NCBI GenBank assembly: GCA_016718315.1
Contig: JADKDV010000010.1
Coordinates: forward strand, 1 to 64,000
DNA: 64,000 nucleotides
Direction of reading: 5' to 3'
From: Candidatus Obscuribacter sp.
Lineage (GTDB): Bacteria; Cyanobacteriota; Vampirovibrionia; Obscuribacterales; Obscuribacteraceae
Part shown: positions 1 to 9,115 of the stretch, one piece after another
Layout: each line of letters starts with the position of its first letter
How positions within the stretch are numbered: the first letter of the stretch is position 1
The notes under the pieces: generated by a model
The model's input: the letters and a program-made list of their open reading frames with translations, nothing else
Told to the model about the DNA's origin: nothing
Databases searched by the model: none
Translations under genes and position numbers: made by a program

Positions 1-3000
1 GCTCCAATTGCAGCCTGCCACGAATACACAAAAACTGTGTAGACAAAATCACCGGACGATAAATCTCATAGATTTTTGGATTGATGACGACATTGGCCAT
101 ACCGGTCTCGTCCTCAAGTGTTAAAAAGACAAAGCCCTTAGCAGTCTCCGGGCGCTGCCTGCAAATAACACCACCAGCCACAGCCACATCATCGCCATCA
201 ATACCAAGTCGCAAGCCCATGCAAGAGTAGATATTATTTTTGTCAGCCCACTTGCGATAAAAGCTGACAGGATGCCGACCAGTGCTCAGCTGCATGGTAC
301 TAAAATCAGCCATGACTATTTCCAGCTCTGACATCGCCGGCAGCTCCACAGGGGGATCGGCCAGGGGGTCTTCTTGCTCCTCGGTACTGACTAGATAATC
401 AAGCAATGGCAACGCACGCCTTGGCTTAAGTAGGGACAACACCTGCCAGAGCGCCTGTCTGCGACCAGGCACAAATGTCTCAAAAGCACCGGCATTAGCC
501 AATACTTTTAAATCAGCAGGTCCAAGGCCGCTGCGATTGACCACATCAGCCAAATCAGTAAACTGCCCCTGGCTCAGTGCTGCGTCAATTACATCAAAAG
601 CGCGGGGACCCAGTCCATCGACATATCTAAAGCCAATGCGGATAGCGAGATTGGCACCAGCTCGGGGCGGCTGACCGGCTCTGATTTTTATAACATCCTC
701 AGCCACTGCCCCATCAGGCTCCAGAGTACAATGCCACTGACTGTAAGCAGCATCCACAGCTTTTACCACAACACCATGGGCGATGGCATCACGTATAAGC
801 GTAGCCGGACTATAAAAGCCCATTGGCTGCGCATTTAAAATAGCGCAAAAGAATTCTTCAGGATAATAATATTTGAGATAAGCTGAGGCATACACCAAAA
901 GTGAAAACGACGCCGCATGACTCTCAGGAAAACCATAACTAGCAAACGCTCTCAGTTGATGGGTAATGGTATCAATAGCCTCCTCACTAAAGCCATTTTT
1001 ACTCATACCACTGGCAAGCTCAAGACAGAGCTTGTTCATCTTTTCCATGGAGCGTTTGTGACTCATCACTTTGCGCAATTCATCAGCCTTCGATGCACTA
1101 AAGCCAGCGGCAGTGACAGCGAGCTTCATGCCTTGCTCTTGAAATAGTGGCACACCCAGTGTGCGCTTTAATATTGGCTCAAGGGTAGGATGGAGATAAC
1201 TGACAGTCTCAAGTCCCTGCCGTCGTCTCAAATATGGATGGATGATATTGCCCTGGATGGGACCAGGACGGACAATGGCAATGGAGACGATGATATCGTA
1301 AAAACAAGTGGGCTTGAGCTTGGGCAGGATATTCATCTGTGCTCGTGACTCAACTTGAAATACACCTACAGTATCAGCCTTTTGTAGCATCTGATAAATA
1401 GCTATATCGGTCATATCGAGTTTGCCGATATCGATGGTGCGCCCTCTATGCTGACTGACAAGCTTGAGCCCCTCCTGGAGCATGGTGAGCATGCCCAGAC
1501 CAAGCAAGTCAATCTTAATAAGTCCAACTACATCGAGATCATCTTTGTCCCACTGGATAACAGTGCGGTCGGCCATAGAGGCTGGCTCCACCGGCACAAC
1601 CTGACCAATAGGCAAAGCCGAGAGCACAAATCCACCCACATGGATAGAGCGGTGCCGGGGCAGTTGATGTAAACCCTGCACCACCTTAATAAGCAGCTTG
1701 ACACGTCTGTCGTCGATATCAAAACCCAATGGACCCAGCAAACCATTGACCAGCTTATAAGCAGCATCGCGGGCTTCACTGTGACCAACAGCAGATGCCA
1801 GCATATCAGCTTGCTCCTGCGAAAACCCCAGCACACGGGCAGCATCTCGTACGGCTGAGCGCCCTCTATAAGTAATCACTTCGCACACCATAGCAGCATG
1901 CAATCGTCCATATTTTTGGTAGACGTATTGCAGTACTTTTTCGCGCTCCTGGTGAGCTATATCAAGATCGATATCAGGAGGCTCGCTGCGCCCCTCAGAT
2001 AAAAACCGCTCAAACAAAAGATCCATAGCAATAGGATCGACTGCTGTAATTTTGAGGCAATAACAAATAGCCGAGTTAGCAGCGGAGCCGCGCCCCTGCA
2101 CAGCAATGCCATTTACTCTAGCAAAGCGCACAATATCCCACATAATGAGAAAGTACGGCGCCAGTTTGAGACCATTGATCATTTTTAGCTCATGATCTAA
2201 TTGATCTCTTTGTCTCTGGTTTAGCTCACCGTATCTATCAATCGCTCCATCGTCCACAAGAAAAGACAATAGCTCACTATAAGTGTAGCCGCTGGCGACT
2301 AGCCCCTCACCGCTGTCAATCATGACCATATCGCTTAAGTGATTGCGATCGGTTGTACTGTTATCAGGACGACTGCGGCTTGAAGCATTAGCACTAATCG
2401 AAGCACCGGCACTGCCCGAAGCATTAGCACCAGCCACAATATTATTTATACCAATAGCTATCGCTGCCTCTTTTGCCAGTACAAAAGCAGGCAGGGGCGG
2501 GTCTAGCCAGCCCAATCTAAAGCGGCACTGGTCAGCTATCTTGATAGTGTTTTTGATACCAGTGAGATTACTCTGCCAGAGCTGAGCCATCTCCTGAGGG
2601 CCCTTGAGATACCAGCTGCCATTAGGCTTGAGTCTGCGACCGGCCTGACTGAGTGTGCACTGGTGCTTAAGACAGACCAGTACATCATAGACGAGACGCT
2701 TATCGGCGCCAGCATAACGGACGTCATTGGTGACCACCCAGGGTACACCAGTGGACTCAGACATCTCAATCAGCGCCCGTGCCACCACCATCTCCTGGGC
2801 AATGTGGTGATTATTTACCTCCAGATAATATCTATCGCCAAAGACAGTGCGAAATTTTTTGAGATGCTTCACAGCCAGACTGTGATCACCGCCATAGAGC
2901 GCGCGTGCAATAGCACCATGCTCAGAGCCCGAAAGGGCAATCAACCCCTCAGTATGAGCAAAGAGATCGGCGTAGCTGACCCTGGGACTACCCCGCTCTC

Positions 3001-3301
3001 CGATAGCACGAGAGCGCGTAATCATCTCCGAAATATTTTTATAGCCCTTAAGGTCCATGGCCAAAAGAACTATTTGCGAATCATCCTCCAAAATAAGCTC
3101 AGCGCCAACTATGCCATCGAGTTTTTGCTCGCGGGCTGCCTGGGCAAAGCGAGGGATACCACCTAAATCCAGTGTGTCTGTCAGTGCCAGAGCCGCCAGC
3201 CCCAGCTCGCATGCCCTGTCTACAAGCTCTTCCGGCAGGCTTGCGCCATCAAGAAAAGAAAAAGCAGAATGACAATGCAGCTCGGCATAACAGACGGACA
3301 T
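1..3301 (-). CDS. dnaE2: Error-prone DNA polymerase DnaE2 (C-terminus cut by window edge)
   Basis: Second replicative-type (C-family) polymerase used for translesion synthesis together with ImuA and ImuB. About 1100 codons are visible; family members are usually 1050-1100 residues plus a short tail, so probably only some tens of residues are missing beyond base 1. The N-terminus is a PHP domain (AELHCHSAFSFLDGAS). The catalytic palm motif PPDIDLDIAHQERE lies near residue 440 (about base 1975) with its aspartates intact. The ATG at 3301 is preceded by GGAGGG inside the end of imuB and lies one base after the imuB stop, so the two are translationally coupled. An Ala/Ser/Asn-rich insertion with a 36-bp spaced DNA repeat sits near residues 285-315. 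Identity is very likely; activity is inferred from the family. Confidence 0.93.
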   Translation of the reverse strand, partial: MSVCYAELHCHSAFSFLDGASLPEELVDRACELGLAALALTDTLDLGGIPRFAQAAREQKLDGIVGAELILEDDSQIVLLAMDLKGYKNISEMITRSRAIGERGSPRVSYADLFAHTEGLIALSGSEHGAIARALYGGDHSLAVKHLKKFRTVFGDRYYLEVNNHHIAQEMVVARALIEMSESTGVPWVVTNDVRYAGADKRLVYDVLVCLKHQCTLSQAGRRLKPNGSWYLKGPQEMAQLWQSNLTGIKNTIKIADQCRFRLGWLDPPLPAFVLAKEAAIAIGINNIVAGANASGSAGASISANASSRSRPDNSTTDRNHLSDMVMIDSGEGLVASGYTYSELLSFLVDDGAIDRYGELNQRQRDQLDHELKMINGLKLAPYFLIMWDIVRFARVNGIAVQGRGSAANSAICYCLKITAVDPIAMDLLFERFLSEGRSEPPDIDLDIAHQEREKVLQYVYQKYGRLHAAMVCEVITYRGRSAVRDAARVLGFSQEQADMLASAVGHSEARDAAYKLVNGLLGPLGFDIDDRRVKLLIKVVQGLHQLPRHRSIHVGGFVLSALPIGQVVPVEPASMADRTVIQWDKDDLDVVGLIKIDLLGLGMLTMLQEGLKLVSQHRGRTIDIGKLDMTDIAIYQMLQKADTVGVFQVESRAQMNILPKLKPTCFYDIIVSIAIVRPGPIQGNIIHPYLRRRQGLETVSYLHPTLEPILKRTLGVPLFQEQGMKLAVTAAGFSASKADELRKVMSHKRSMEKMNKLCLELASGMSKNGFSEEAIDTITHQLRAFASYGFPESHAASFSLLVYASAYLKYYYPEEFFCAILNAQPMGFYSPATLIRDAIAHGVVVKAVDAAYSQWHCTLEPDGAVAEDVIKIRAGQPPRAGANLAIRIGFRYVDGLGPRAFDVIDAALSQGQFTDLADVVNRSGLGPADLKVLANAGAFETFVPGRRQALWQVLSLLKPRRALPLLDYLVSTEEQEDPLADPPVELPAMSELEIVMADFSTMQLSTGRHPVSFYRKWADKNNIYSCMGLRLGIDGDDVAVAGGVICRQRPETAKGFVFLTLEDETGMANVVINPKIYEIYRPVILSTQFLCIRGRLQLE

Positions 3302-3302
3302 A

Positions 3303-4967
3303 TCAATCGAATACGCCCTCCACAAGCCAGCTACGCTCTTCGTGATCGTAGACGAGCAGTACAGTCATATAAGCTGGCAAAATTGTTTTTACTTTGCGCT
3401 GTTGCTTGCGAAACTCATCGAGAGAACGGCCAGCAATGAAGCTCTCCCTCCTCTCTATCAAGGCAACATAATAAGATTTGCGCACAGGAGTCTCCCACCA
3501 CATCCCGGAAATGCGCTCAGGCACAGTAATACGACTAACGTGATACCAGTTGCCTTTGTATGTAATAGCATCGGGCATAGGCTCAATACCACTACCATCC
3601 TCGGTAAGTTGTACAAAAACCGGCATTGCCGGTACGTGTCGCTTAAGTACCAGTCCTGGCATTAAGCTATCCTTTCTAGGGGCATTTGAGCCCAGATATT
3701 GATCTACATAGTTGTAATCCACCACGAGGGGACTACGCGTCGCACCAAAAACAGGCTGCCACAACCCGGCAGTCTCCGGTAAATACTGATCATTGGCCAG
3801 GGGGCGCACCAGAACATTTTCACCGAGTCTTGTGGTTAGCCTTTGCATCAAAAGAGTGATTGATTCACTCTCTGTAAACTTGTCTTCTACCACCTCCTTT
3901 TGACCGACTTTGACTGCTAATTGTTCAAAAGACTCTTTGCTAAAGCGCGTAGCTATAATCTGGACAGCTGTGTATTCACGGATAAGCGGTCTGGATTCGA
4001 GAGAGAGTCTTAATACATCGAGTAAAAATTTGCTGTTACTGGAGGAGCGCAAAAGCTTGATCAGGCGCTCATCAAAAAGCTCATCGTTATTAGAGAAGCG
4101 AGCAGTAAGCTCATCGGCGACGAAACCATCTTGCCTTAAGTCGCTGGTAAGACGCTCGAGCATACTTTTTAAGACAAAAAGTGTTTCTTTGAGGGACTCC
4201 ATAGAGGAGCCAATGTCCATAGTGCATTGAAATACTCGCTCCTCAGAAGGTAAAGTGGGACAGGTAGGATCAAGACCTAAAGCCAGATCATAAGCATTTA
4301 AAAGGTCGGCTTCAAAGCGACCGATATAAGATGATCGGGGCAGTGCCACCATCTGTTTGATTGTCCTCACACCAAGAGCAAGAAGATTAGTCCTGGTACT
4401 CTCTGATAGAGGCAAAATATCAATCGATAGTGGTGCTAAAAAATGAGCATCGCGTCCACTGGGGACAATATGCCAGCGGCCTTTACTGGTAGCACTGGCT
4501 ACCCTTGCGGCAAAAGCGCTACTAGCGACGCCAACACGGCCGTCAACAAAACCATGGCGGCTAGCCAGCCTAAGTAAATCTCGGCAAAGCTTGCCTTCGC
4601 CGCCCAGTCTACCAAGTCCCTCAGCATCGAGGAAGAAGATGCCAGGCTCGCCACAGCTGACCCGCGGGGAAAGCGCAATGAGCTCGCTTGCCAATTTCTT
4701 CTGCGCATTCTTGTATAGCTTGTCATCATACTTTCTCCACGTAAGTTGGGAACAAATTGCTCGTGCTTCAGTAAAGGTCATAGCCGCGCAAACATCCGCC
4801 TTGCTCGCCTCCGGTGAGCAAAGAACTATTTTGCATCTGCCAATATTTGCGTCCTTAAGATCGGTGTTTATGGCAAGCAGGACGAAAGGCTTACCCTTAA
4901 GATCATCTCTTTTTTGGTGTACGACGATCGGGAACCGGGGTATGCGTAAACAGGCGATTCGGTACAT
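3303..4967 (-). CDS. imuB: ImuB, Y-family polymerase-like mutasome subunit
   Basis: 554 residues, related to Y-family translesion polymerases but of the non-catalytic ImuB type, which acts as an adaptor between DnaE2 and the beta clamp. The start (MYRIACLRIPRFPIVV) lacks the metal-binding aspartate found in active DinB enzymes, and the usual SIDE motif is replaced by FFLDAEGLGRLGGE near residue 110. A helix-hairpin-like segment follows (LLALGVRTIKQMVALP). The gene overlaps the end of imuA by 65 bases and abuts dnaE2, so the three are one operon. A later start near residue 63 would remove the conserved N-terminus, so 4967 is preferred. The C-terminal beta-clamp motif was not located with certainty. 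Confidence 0.9.
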   Translation of the reverse strand: MYRIACLRIPRFPIVVHQKRDDLKGKPFVLLAINTDLKDANIGRCKIVLCSPEASKADVCAAMTFTEARAICSQLTWRKYDDKLYKNAQKKLASELIALSPRVSCGEPGIFFLDAEGLGRLGGEGKLCRDLLRLASRHGFVDGRVGVASSAFAARVASATSKGRWHIVPSGRDAHFLAPLSIDILPLSESTRTNLLALGVRTIKQMVALPRSSYIGRFEADLLNAYDLALGLDPTCPTLPSEERVFQCTMDIGSSMESLKETLFVLKSMLERLTSDLRQDGFVADELTARFSNNDELFDERLIKLLRSSSNSKFLLDVLRLSLESRPLIREYTAVQIIATRFSKESFEQLAVKVGQKEVVEDKFTESESITLLMQRLTTRLGENVLVRPLANDQYLPETAGLWQPVFGATRSPLVVDYNYVDQYLGSNAPRKDSLMPGLVLKRHVPAMPVFVQLTEDGSGIEPMPDAITYKGNWYHVSRITVPERISGMWWETPVRKSYYVALIERRESFIAGRSLDEFRKQQRKVKTILPAYMTVLLVYDHEERSWLVEGVFD

Positions 4968-5709
4968 AGGGGGACACAGTCACCTCCAGGCTTTTAGATA
5001 ATCCATCTTTTGAAAGAGCACCACGTATGGTAGGCACAATAGCGGCTGGTCCATTTATCCCAGCTACAACCTTAATCGGTGCGATGAAGCCAAAATCCAT
5101 ACGTGCACTTGCTCCCCAAGAGTGAGAGGAAGTGGAGTCATCATCTTTAAGCACTATAAGCGAAGTATTGGATCGCTCCAGTGATCGCTTTAATCTTGCA
5201 TAGATGTTGCTAGTGATGACTCCTCTATCCGCCAGGTCAATGATGACCACATCAAAAACGCGAGAACGAATCAACTGCTCGCATCCCCAAAGTGCATTTT
5301 TTAGATAGTCATATTGATTTAAAGCAGGTTGGACATTATCTGAAGAAGCTCTGTTAAAAGGGTAATTACAGGCATCTCCACTGCGCAAAACCCAGAAACG
5401 TCCACTATCCTTACGACCAATCTCGGACCAATCTGAGGCAAGCAGTCTGTCGAATGTATCTACATAAATAATATTCAGACCAGCTTGACACCAGTTAGCA
5501 CAAATCGTGCGAAGTACAGTAGTTTTGCCAGATGATGCACCACCAACCCACTCGGTGATCTGTCGCCTTACAAGACCGGCAGATAGCGTTAAGTCAATCT
5601 GCTCGATACCGGTTTTGAGAGTCCTGGCGCTTTCTCCTGCAGAAAGCCATTTGCCAGGAAATAACTGTTCCAGCTCTTGTTTTAAATTGGCGACAGCAAC
5701 TTGGACCAT
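4903..5709 (-). CDS. imuA: ImuA, RecA-like mutasome protein
   Basis: 268 residues with a RecA/SulA-like fold. A P-loop GGASSGKTT is at residues 56-64 and a Walker B-like hydrophobic strand ending in Asp (VFDVVIIDLADRG) lies near residue 150. In other bacteria ImuA cooperates with ImuB and DnaE2 in damage-induced mutagenesis. It is the first gene of the imuA-imuB-dnaE2 operon and has its own promoter with a palindromic operator just upstream. AAAGGAG lies 14 bases before the ATG, a slightly long spacing; no better start exists before the Walker region. Confidence 0.9.
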   Translation of the reverse strand: MVQVAVANLKQELEQLFPGKWLSAGESARTLKTGIEQIDLTLSAGLVRRQITEWVGGASSGKTTVLRTICANWCQAGLNIIYVDTFDRLLASDWSEIGRKDSGRFWVLRSGDACNYPFNRASSDNVQPALNQYDYLKNALWGCEQLIRSRVFDVVIIDLADRGVITSNIYARLKRSLERSNTSLIVLKDDDSTSSHSWGASARMDFGFIAPIKVVAGINGPAAIVPTIRGALSKDGLSKSLEVTVSPYVPNRLFTHTPVPDRRTPKKR

Positions 5710-5755
5710 AGGGTTGCTATAGTCTCCTTTCTATTTGGTTTGTCCCGATGCAAGA

Positions 5756-5784
5756 ATTAAACCATACAGCCGTATGGTAGTCAA
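5756..5784 (-). promoter_or_regulatory. Sigma70-type promoter of the imuA operon
   Basis: On the minus strand TTGACT (5784-5779) is followed after exactly 17 bp by TTTAAT (5761-5756); each hexamer matches the consensus in five of six positions. Transcription would start near 5749, leaving a leader of about 40 nt before imuA. The spacer is occupied by a perfect palindrome (next entry). Confidence 0.7.
5761..5778. promoter_or_regulatory. Candidate SOS (LexA-like) operator in imuA promoter spacer
   Basis: Perfect inverted repeat ACCATAC-AGCC-GTATGGT, arms of 7 bp and a 4-bp centre, placed between the -35 and -10 of the imuA promoter. Repressor binding here would block RNA polymerase. The N4 spacing equals that of the Gram-positive LexA box (GAAC-N4-GTTC), but the half-sites differ. 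Since imuA operons are LexA-controlled in many bacteria, LexA is the likeliest ligand; this is inference. Confidence 0.6.
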
Positions 5785-6018
5785 CCTTTTTCTTACACCA
5801 ATTTGCTATTCAATAAATATAGATTTGATATCCCCGCACATCCACACATAAGATGTAGCAGGCGCATCATCTAAGAAATTTTGGGCCAATTCCTCATAAG
5901 AAGCACACTTAAAGAATAGACCCCATTAGCCCTTTAACCTTACCGATTAACAGTAAAAGCCCCCTTACCAAAAACCATAAGAGCAAAAGACAATACATAT
6001 AGATAGAGAGGATGCAAA
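5785..6018. other. AT-rich divergent intergenic region, no gene seen
   Basis: Spacer between the imuA promoter and the plus-strand gene at 6019. I see no RNA gene, convincing ORF or clear second promoter, although the plus-strand gene must be transcribed from here. It is noticeably richer in A and T than the coding sequence around it. Confidence 0.5.
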
Positions 6019-6441
6019 ATGCACATAGACAAACTAGCAAAAGACACATCTATAGGATTTAAATCAGTCTTGTCTGGCGCTTTATACACCGTACTCTGTA
6101 CTAGCTTGTACACCGGTCTCTTTGCCTGTCTACTGGCCAGTGCTACCGGTCTATCTGTCCCAGCCTATGCTGCAAAAGAAAGTGACACCATGCAAGTCAA
6201 TCATCAAAAATGGCTGAGCGACCGTATCGACGAAGCTCACAAAATCAAACCAGCAATGACTGAGGCAGACTTACTCAAAGTCTTTGATATGGAAGGCGGC
6301 TTACAATCCAAACCAGCCAGTCGCTATGTGCTCAAAAGCTGTCCTATGATCAAAATCAATGTCACATTTAAAACTGTCAAAAATGAGTTGGTGATTGCAA
6401 CCATCTCGCCCATCTATATAGACCATGTCATCACTGATTAA
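6019..6441 (+). CDS. Secreted small protein of unknown function
   Basis: 140 residues. A polar N-region is followed by a long hydrophobic stretch (about residues 17-48) ending in AYA-AKE, a plausible Sec signal peptide cleavage site after residue 51. The mature part (about 89 residues) contains PAMTEADLLKVFDMEGGL and then beta-rich sequence, which loosely recalls the helix-helix-strand pattern of small BamE/SmpA-like envelope domains; this is a weak resemblance. GAGAGG precedes the ATG. It stands alone between two minus-strand operons and converges on the sensor kinase gene. I do not recognise a specific family. Confidence 0.65.
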   Translation: MHIDKLAKDTSIGFKSVLSGALYTVLCTSLYTGLFACLLASATGLSVPAYAAKESDTMQVNHQKWLSDRIDEAHKIKPAMTEADLLKVFDMEGGLQSKPASRYVLKSCPMIKINVTFKTVKNELVIATISPIYIDHVITD

Positions 6442-6529
6442 GGCAAGCAACTGTCAAATACACTATCACTGTCACACACCATCACTGTGACATTCTGCCA
6501 CCACCACAGATAACCAATACAGTCAGCCA

Positions 6530-8353
6530 CTAACCAGGCAGTGTAAAGACCATTTTGGTGCCGCGACCAGGCTCACTTTCGGCCCAGATTTTGCCACCAT
6601 GTAAATTGACTATGGCGCGGCAAATAGTAAGCCCCAAGCCAGATCCGCCTTTACCTTTATTTTCGGGAGAGGTCACCTGGGCAAAGCGTTCAAAAATAGT
6701 CTCCAGTTTATCAGCAGCAATTCCTGGGCCTTGATCTGTCACGCTTATCTCCACACTGCTACCGCGACGAGCAGCAGATAGGACAATGAGACTATCTGGC
6801 GGCGAAAACTTAATAGCATTTGATACCAGATTAAAGATGACCCTCGATAGTTTTTCTCTATCGGCCATGACACCCTGACCGGTGGCATGGATTTTTAGTC
6901 GGATTTTGTTTTCGGCCATCCAGTCAGCTAGATTGAGTCTTACTTCTTCAAAAATATCAGCCATTTTGACCGGCTCTTTTTGCAACACCATAGAGCCAGC
7001 GCGAATTTTTTCTATATCAAGCAAGTCATTTATAAGTGTCATCATGCGAGTGCCATTGCGCTCGGCCACTTTGACCAACTCTTCACCACGACTATTGAGG
7101 GCACCCAGGCGTCCTGCTTCAAGCATTTCAAAACAAGCTTGTATGGTGGTAAGAGGAGAGCGCAGGTCGTGAGTCAGCATCGCCACAAGCTCTTGCTTGG
7201 CGGCTTCTATTTCTTTGCGCTCGCTGATATCGTGCACGATACAAAACAAAGATCTATCTTCAGGAGACCACTGCCCACTCCAGATTGTGGTCACCTTTTT
7301 GCCGTCACTGCGGCAGATTTCTAGCTCGATTTCTTCTAATGGCCGCTTTACTTTGGCATTTTGATACCATTCAAGCGCCTTTTCTCTATCTCGTTCGGCA
7401 ATATATTCGATAAAACGCGAAGCCAGCATGGAGCCAGGGGCGCAGGCAAATAGTCTCTCTCCAGCTGGATTTACAAGCTGGAAGCTGCCTTTGTCATCAA
7501 TGGCACAGATAGTATCGCGAGCTTTGGAGACCAGGGCTCCTTCTTTGCGCAAATAGCGCTCAAGCTCGATAGATAGTGCCGAGAGAGTATTACTCAAGCC
7601 AGCGATTTCATCGCTACCGCTAAGTGGTGGTGCCAGTGGTTGACCACTGCCAAGTTTGCGCATTTCACTGGATAGATACTCCAGTCTCGATGTTACTCGA
7701 CCCACCAAAAAGACAGCGAGAATGATACTAAATAAGATATTGCCAGCCAGCGCCACCAAAAAGATATTGATTGTTTCCTGTCTAAATTCGCGCAGTCTCT
7801 TAGGGCTAGATCTGAGAAATTTTTCTTGCTCCTGGCTAACCAGGGCAAATTCTTGCCCGACCATTTTTTGATAGAGCCGCTTTAGTGTGCGCTGCACAGT
7901 TTTACTTTCAGAAAAAAGCTCTTCGGTATTACCCTGTCTCAGGTCATGACAGACCCTATCAAGGATAACCTCAGACTGATCTAAAGCCTCCACCGAATCC
8001 TTAACTGCCGCTTGCAAGTTGAGGTCCTTTTCGTCCAGGGCGATTTTATAGATTGCCGCGTATTCTTCACGCAACTCACGCAGTGGTCCTTTGTAGTCGC
8101 CATTTAAAAACTCAGGAGAGAGCCAGGCTTTGCGATTAGTCGAATCAACTATGGACCAGACTTCAAACATCTTGTGCGTGAGGTTATTGATGCGATCTGT
8201 CAGGTCGCGAGCTTTGAGTGCATGCTCAGCTTCGACTTCGGCCTGCCTTTGCAAATCGAGCAAAAGAACAGTCGATCCCACCTCAAAAATAAGTGGCATT
8301 GAAATCAAAATTATGGCCCTGGCTGTCAGGGAAAGCTTGGGCTTAAACTTCAT
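6530..8353 (-). CDS. Membrane sensor histidine kinase (HAMP-PAS-HisKA-HATPase)
   Basis: 607 residues. TM helix at about 12-34, a helical extracytoplasmic domain of about 160 residues, TM helix at about 195-218, HAMP linker, PAS domain (about 280-385), HisKA with phospho-acceptor His395 in MLTHDLRSPLTT, and a GHKL ATPase with N box (NLVSNAIKFSPP) and G box (GGSGLGLTIC). It is divergent from the OmpR-type regulator at 8430, its likely partner, and so is probably the signal input for the serpin operon. The periplasmic domain is predicted all-helical with many charged residues, like four-helix-bundle sensors; its ligand is unknown. The TPR-free soluble part is complete. Confidence 0.93.
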   Translation of the reverse strand: MKFKPKLSLTARAIILISMPLIFEVGSTVLLLDLQRQAEVEAEHALKARDLTDRINNLTHKMFEVWSIVDSTNRKAWLSPEFLNGDYKGPLRELREEYAAIYKIALDEKDLNLQAAVKDSVEALDQSEVILDRVCHDLRQGNTEELFSESKTVQRTLKRLYQKMVGQEFALVSQEQEKFLRSSPKRLREFRQETINIFLVALAGNILFSIILAVFLVGRVTSRLEYLSSEMRKLGSGQPLAPPLSGSDEIAGLSNTLSALSIELERYLRKEGALVSKARDTICAIDDKGSFQLVNPAGERLFACAPGSMLASRFIEYIAERDREKALEWYQNAKVKRPLEEIELEICRSDGKKVTTIWSGQWSPEDRSLFCIVHDISERKEIEAAKQELVAMLTHDLRSPLTTIQACFEMLEAGRLGALNSRGEELVKVAERNGTRMMTLINDLLDIEKIRAGSMVLQKEPVKMADIFEEVRLNLADWMAENKIRLKIHATGQGVMADREKLSRVIFNLVSNAIKFSPPDSLIVLSAARRGSSVEISVTDQGPGIAADKLETIFERFAQVTSPENKGKGGSGLGLTICRAIVNLHGGKIWAESEPGRGTKMVFTLPG

Positions 8354-8429
8354 CTTGTTTTCAAATAATCAGCACTTGGCAATCTTTAGTTGTCTTTGAT
8401 AGTTTATATTGATCAGCAAGGATAAAAAT

Positions 8430-9107
8430 ATGCCCAAAATTTTGATAGTCGAAGATGATAAAGACCTCGCCCTGATGATCCAGGAATGGCTCAATGCCGA
8501 AAATTTTGGGCTGGAAGTTGTGCATGACGGCAAAGCTGGCTGGGAATTCTTACGTCAGGGCTATTATGACGCGGTTGTGCTCGACTGGGAATTGCCAGGC
8601 ATGAGCGGGGTGGAAATCCTTAAAAAGTTCAGGGGCATGAAAGGTACCACTCCCATTTTGATGCTCACCGGCAAGGGTCAGATTCAGGACAAAGAAGAAG
8701 GTCTTGATTCGGGTGCTGATGACTATCTCACCAAGCCATTTAGCATGAAAGAACTATCGGCTAGATTGCGCGCTCTGATGCGCCGTCCCAGAGCTATCGC
8801 CACAAGTACTATTACTATTGGTCCCCTTGAGATGGACCTGACCAGCCATAAAGTCACAAAAGACGGTCAGGCTCTGCATATTTTGCCTAAAGACTATGCG
8901 CTCTTAGAGTTTTTTATGCGCAATCCAAACCAGGTCTTTAGCACCGAAGCACTCTTACAGAGAGTCTGGAATGTAGACTCTGATGCTGGCTCAGATGCCC
9001 TGCGCACTGCTATCAAAAGATTGCGCAAGCTAATCGACATCACCGAAGACGGACCATCGATGATCGAAAACATCCCTAAAGTGGGTTATCGACTCAACTC
9101 GAAGTAG
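8430..9107 (+). CDS. OmpR/PhoB-family response regulator
   Basis: 225 residues: receiver domain with acidic pocket E8-D9-D10, phospho-acceptor Asp52 (VVLDWELPG), Thr80 and Lys102 (YLTKPFS), then a winged-helix DNA-binding domain ending VGYRLNSK. The ATG at 8430 is chosen over an in-frame TTG 21 bases upstream because AAGGA lies 7 bases before it and the protein then begins MPKILIVEDD. It is divergent from the sensor kinase and is followed after 8 bp by the first serpin gene, so regulator and serpins are probably co-transcribed; the regulator may control its own operon. Confidence 0.93.
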   Translation: MPKILIVEDDKDLALMIQEWLNAENFGLEVVHDGKAGWEFLRQGYYDAVVLDWELPGMSGVEILKKFRGMKGTTPILMLTGKGQIQDKEEGLDSGADDYLTKPFSMKELSARLRALMRRPRAIATSTITIGPLEMDLTSHKVTKDGQALHILPKDYALLEFFMRNPNQVFSTEALLQRVWNVDSDAGSDALRTAIKRLRKLIDITEDGPSMIENIPKVGYRLNSK

Positions 9108-9115
9108 TCAGTAAC

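Noticed and set aside
2663..3166. Plus-strand 167-codon frame
   Set aside because: Antisense shadow of dnaE2.
6460..6515. TGTCAC/GTGACA dyad between two convergent genes as a terminator
   Set aside because: Six-base stem with an 11-base loop and no T-run; only a weak hairpin.
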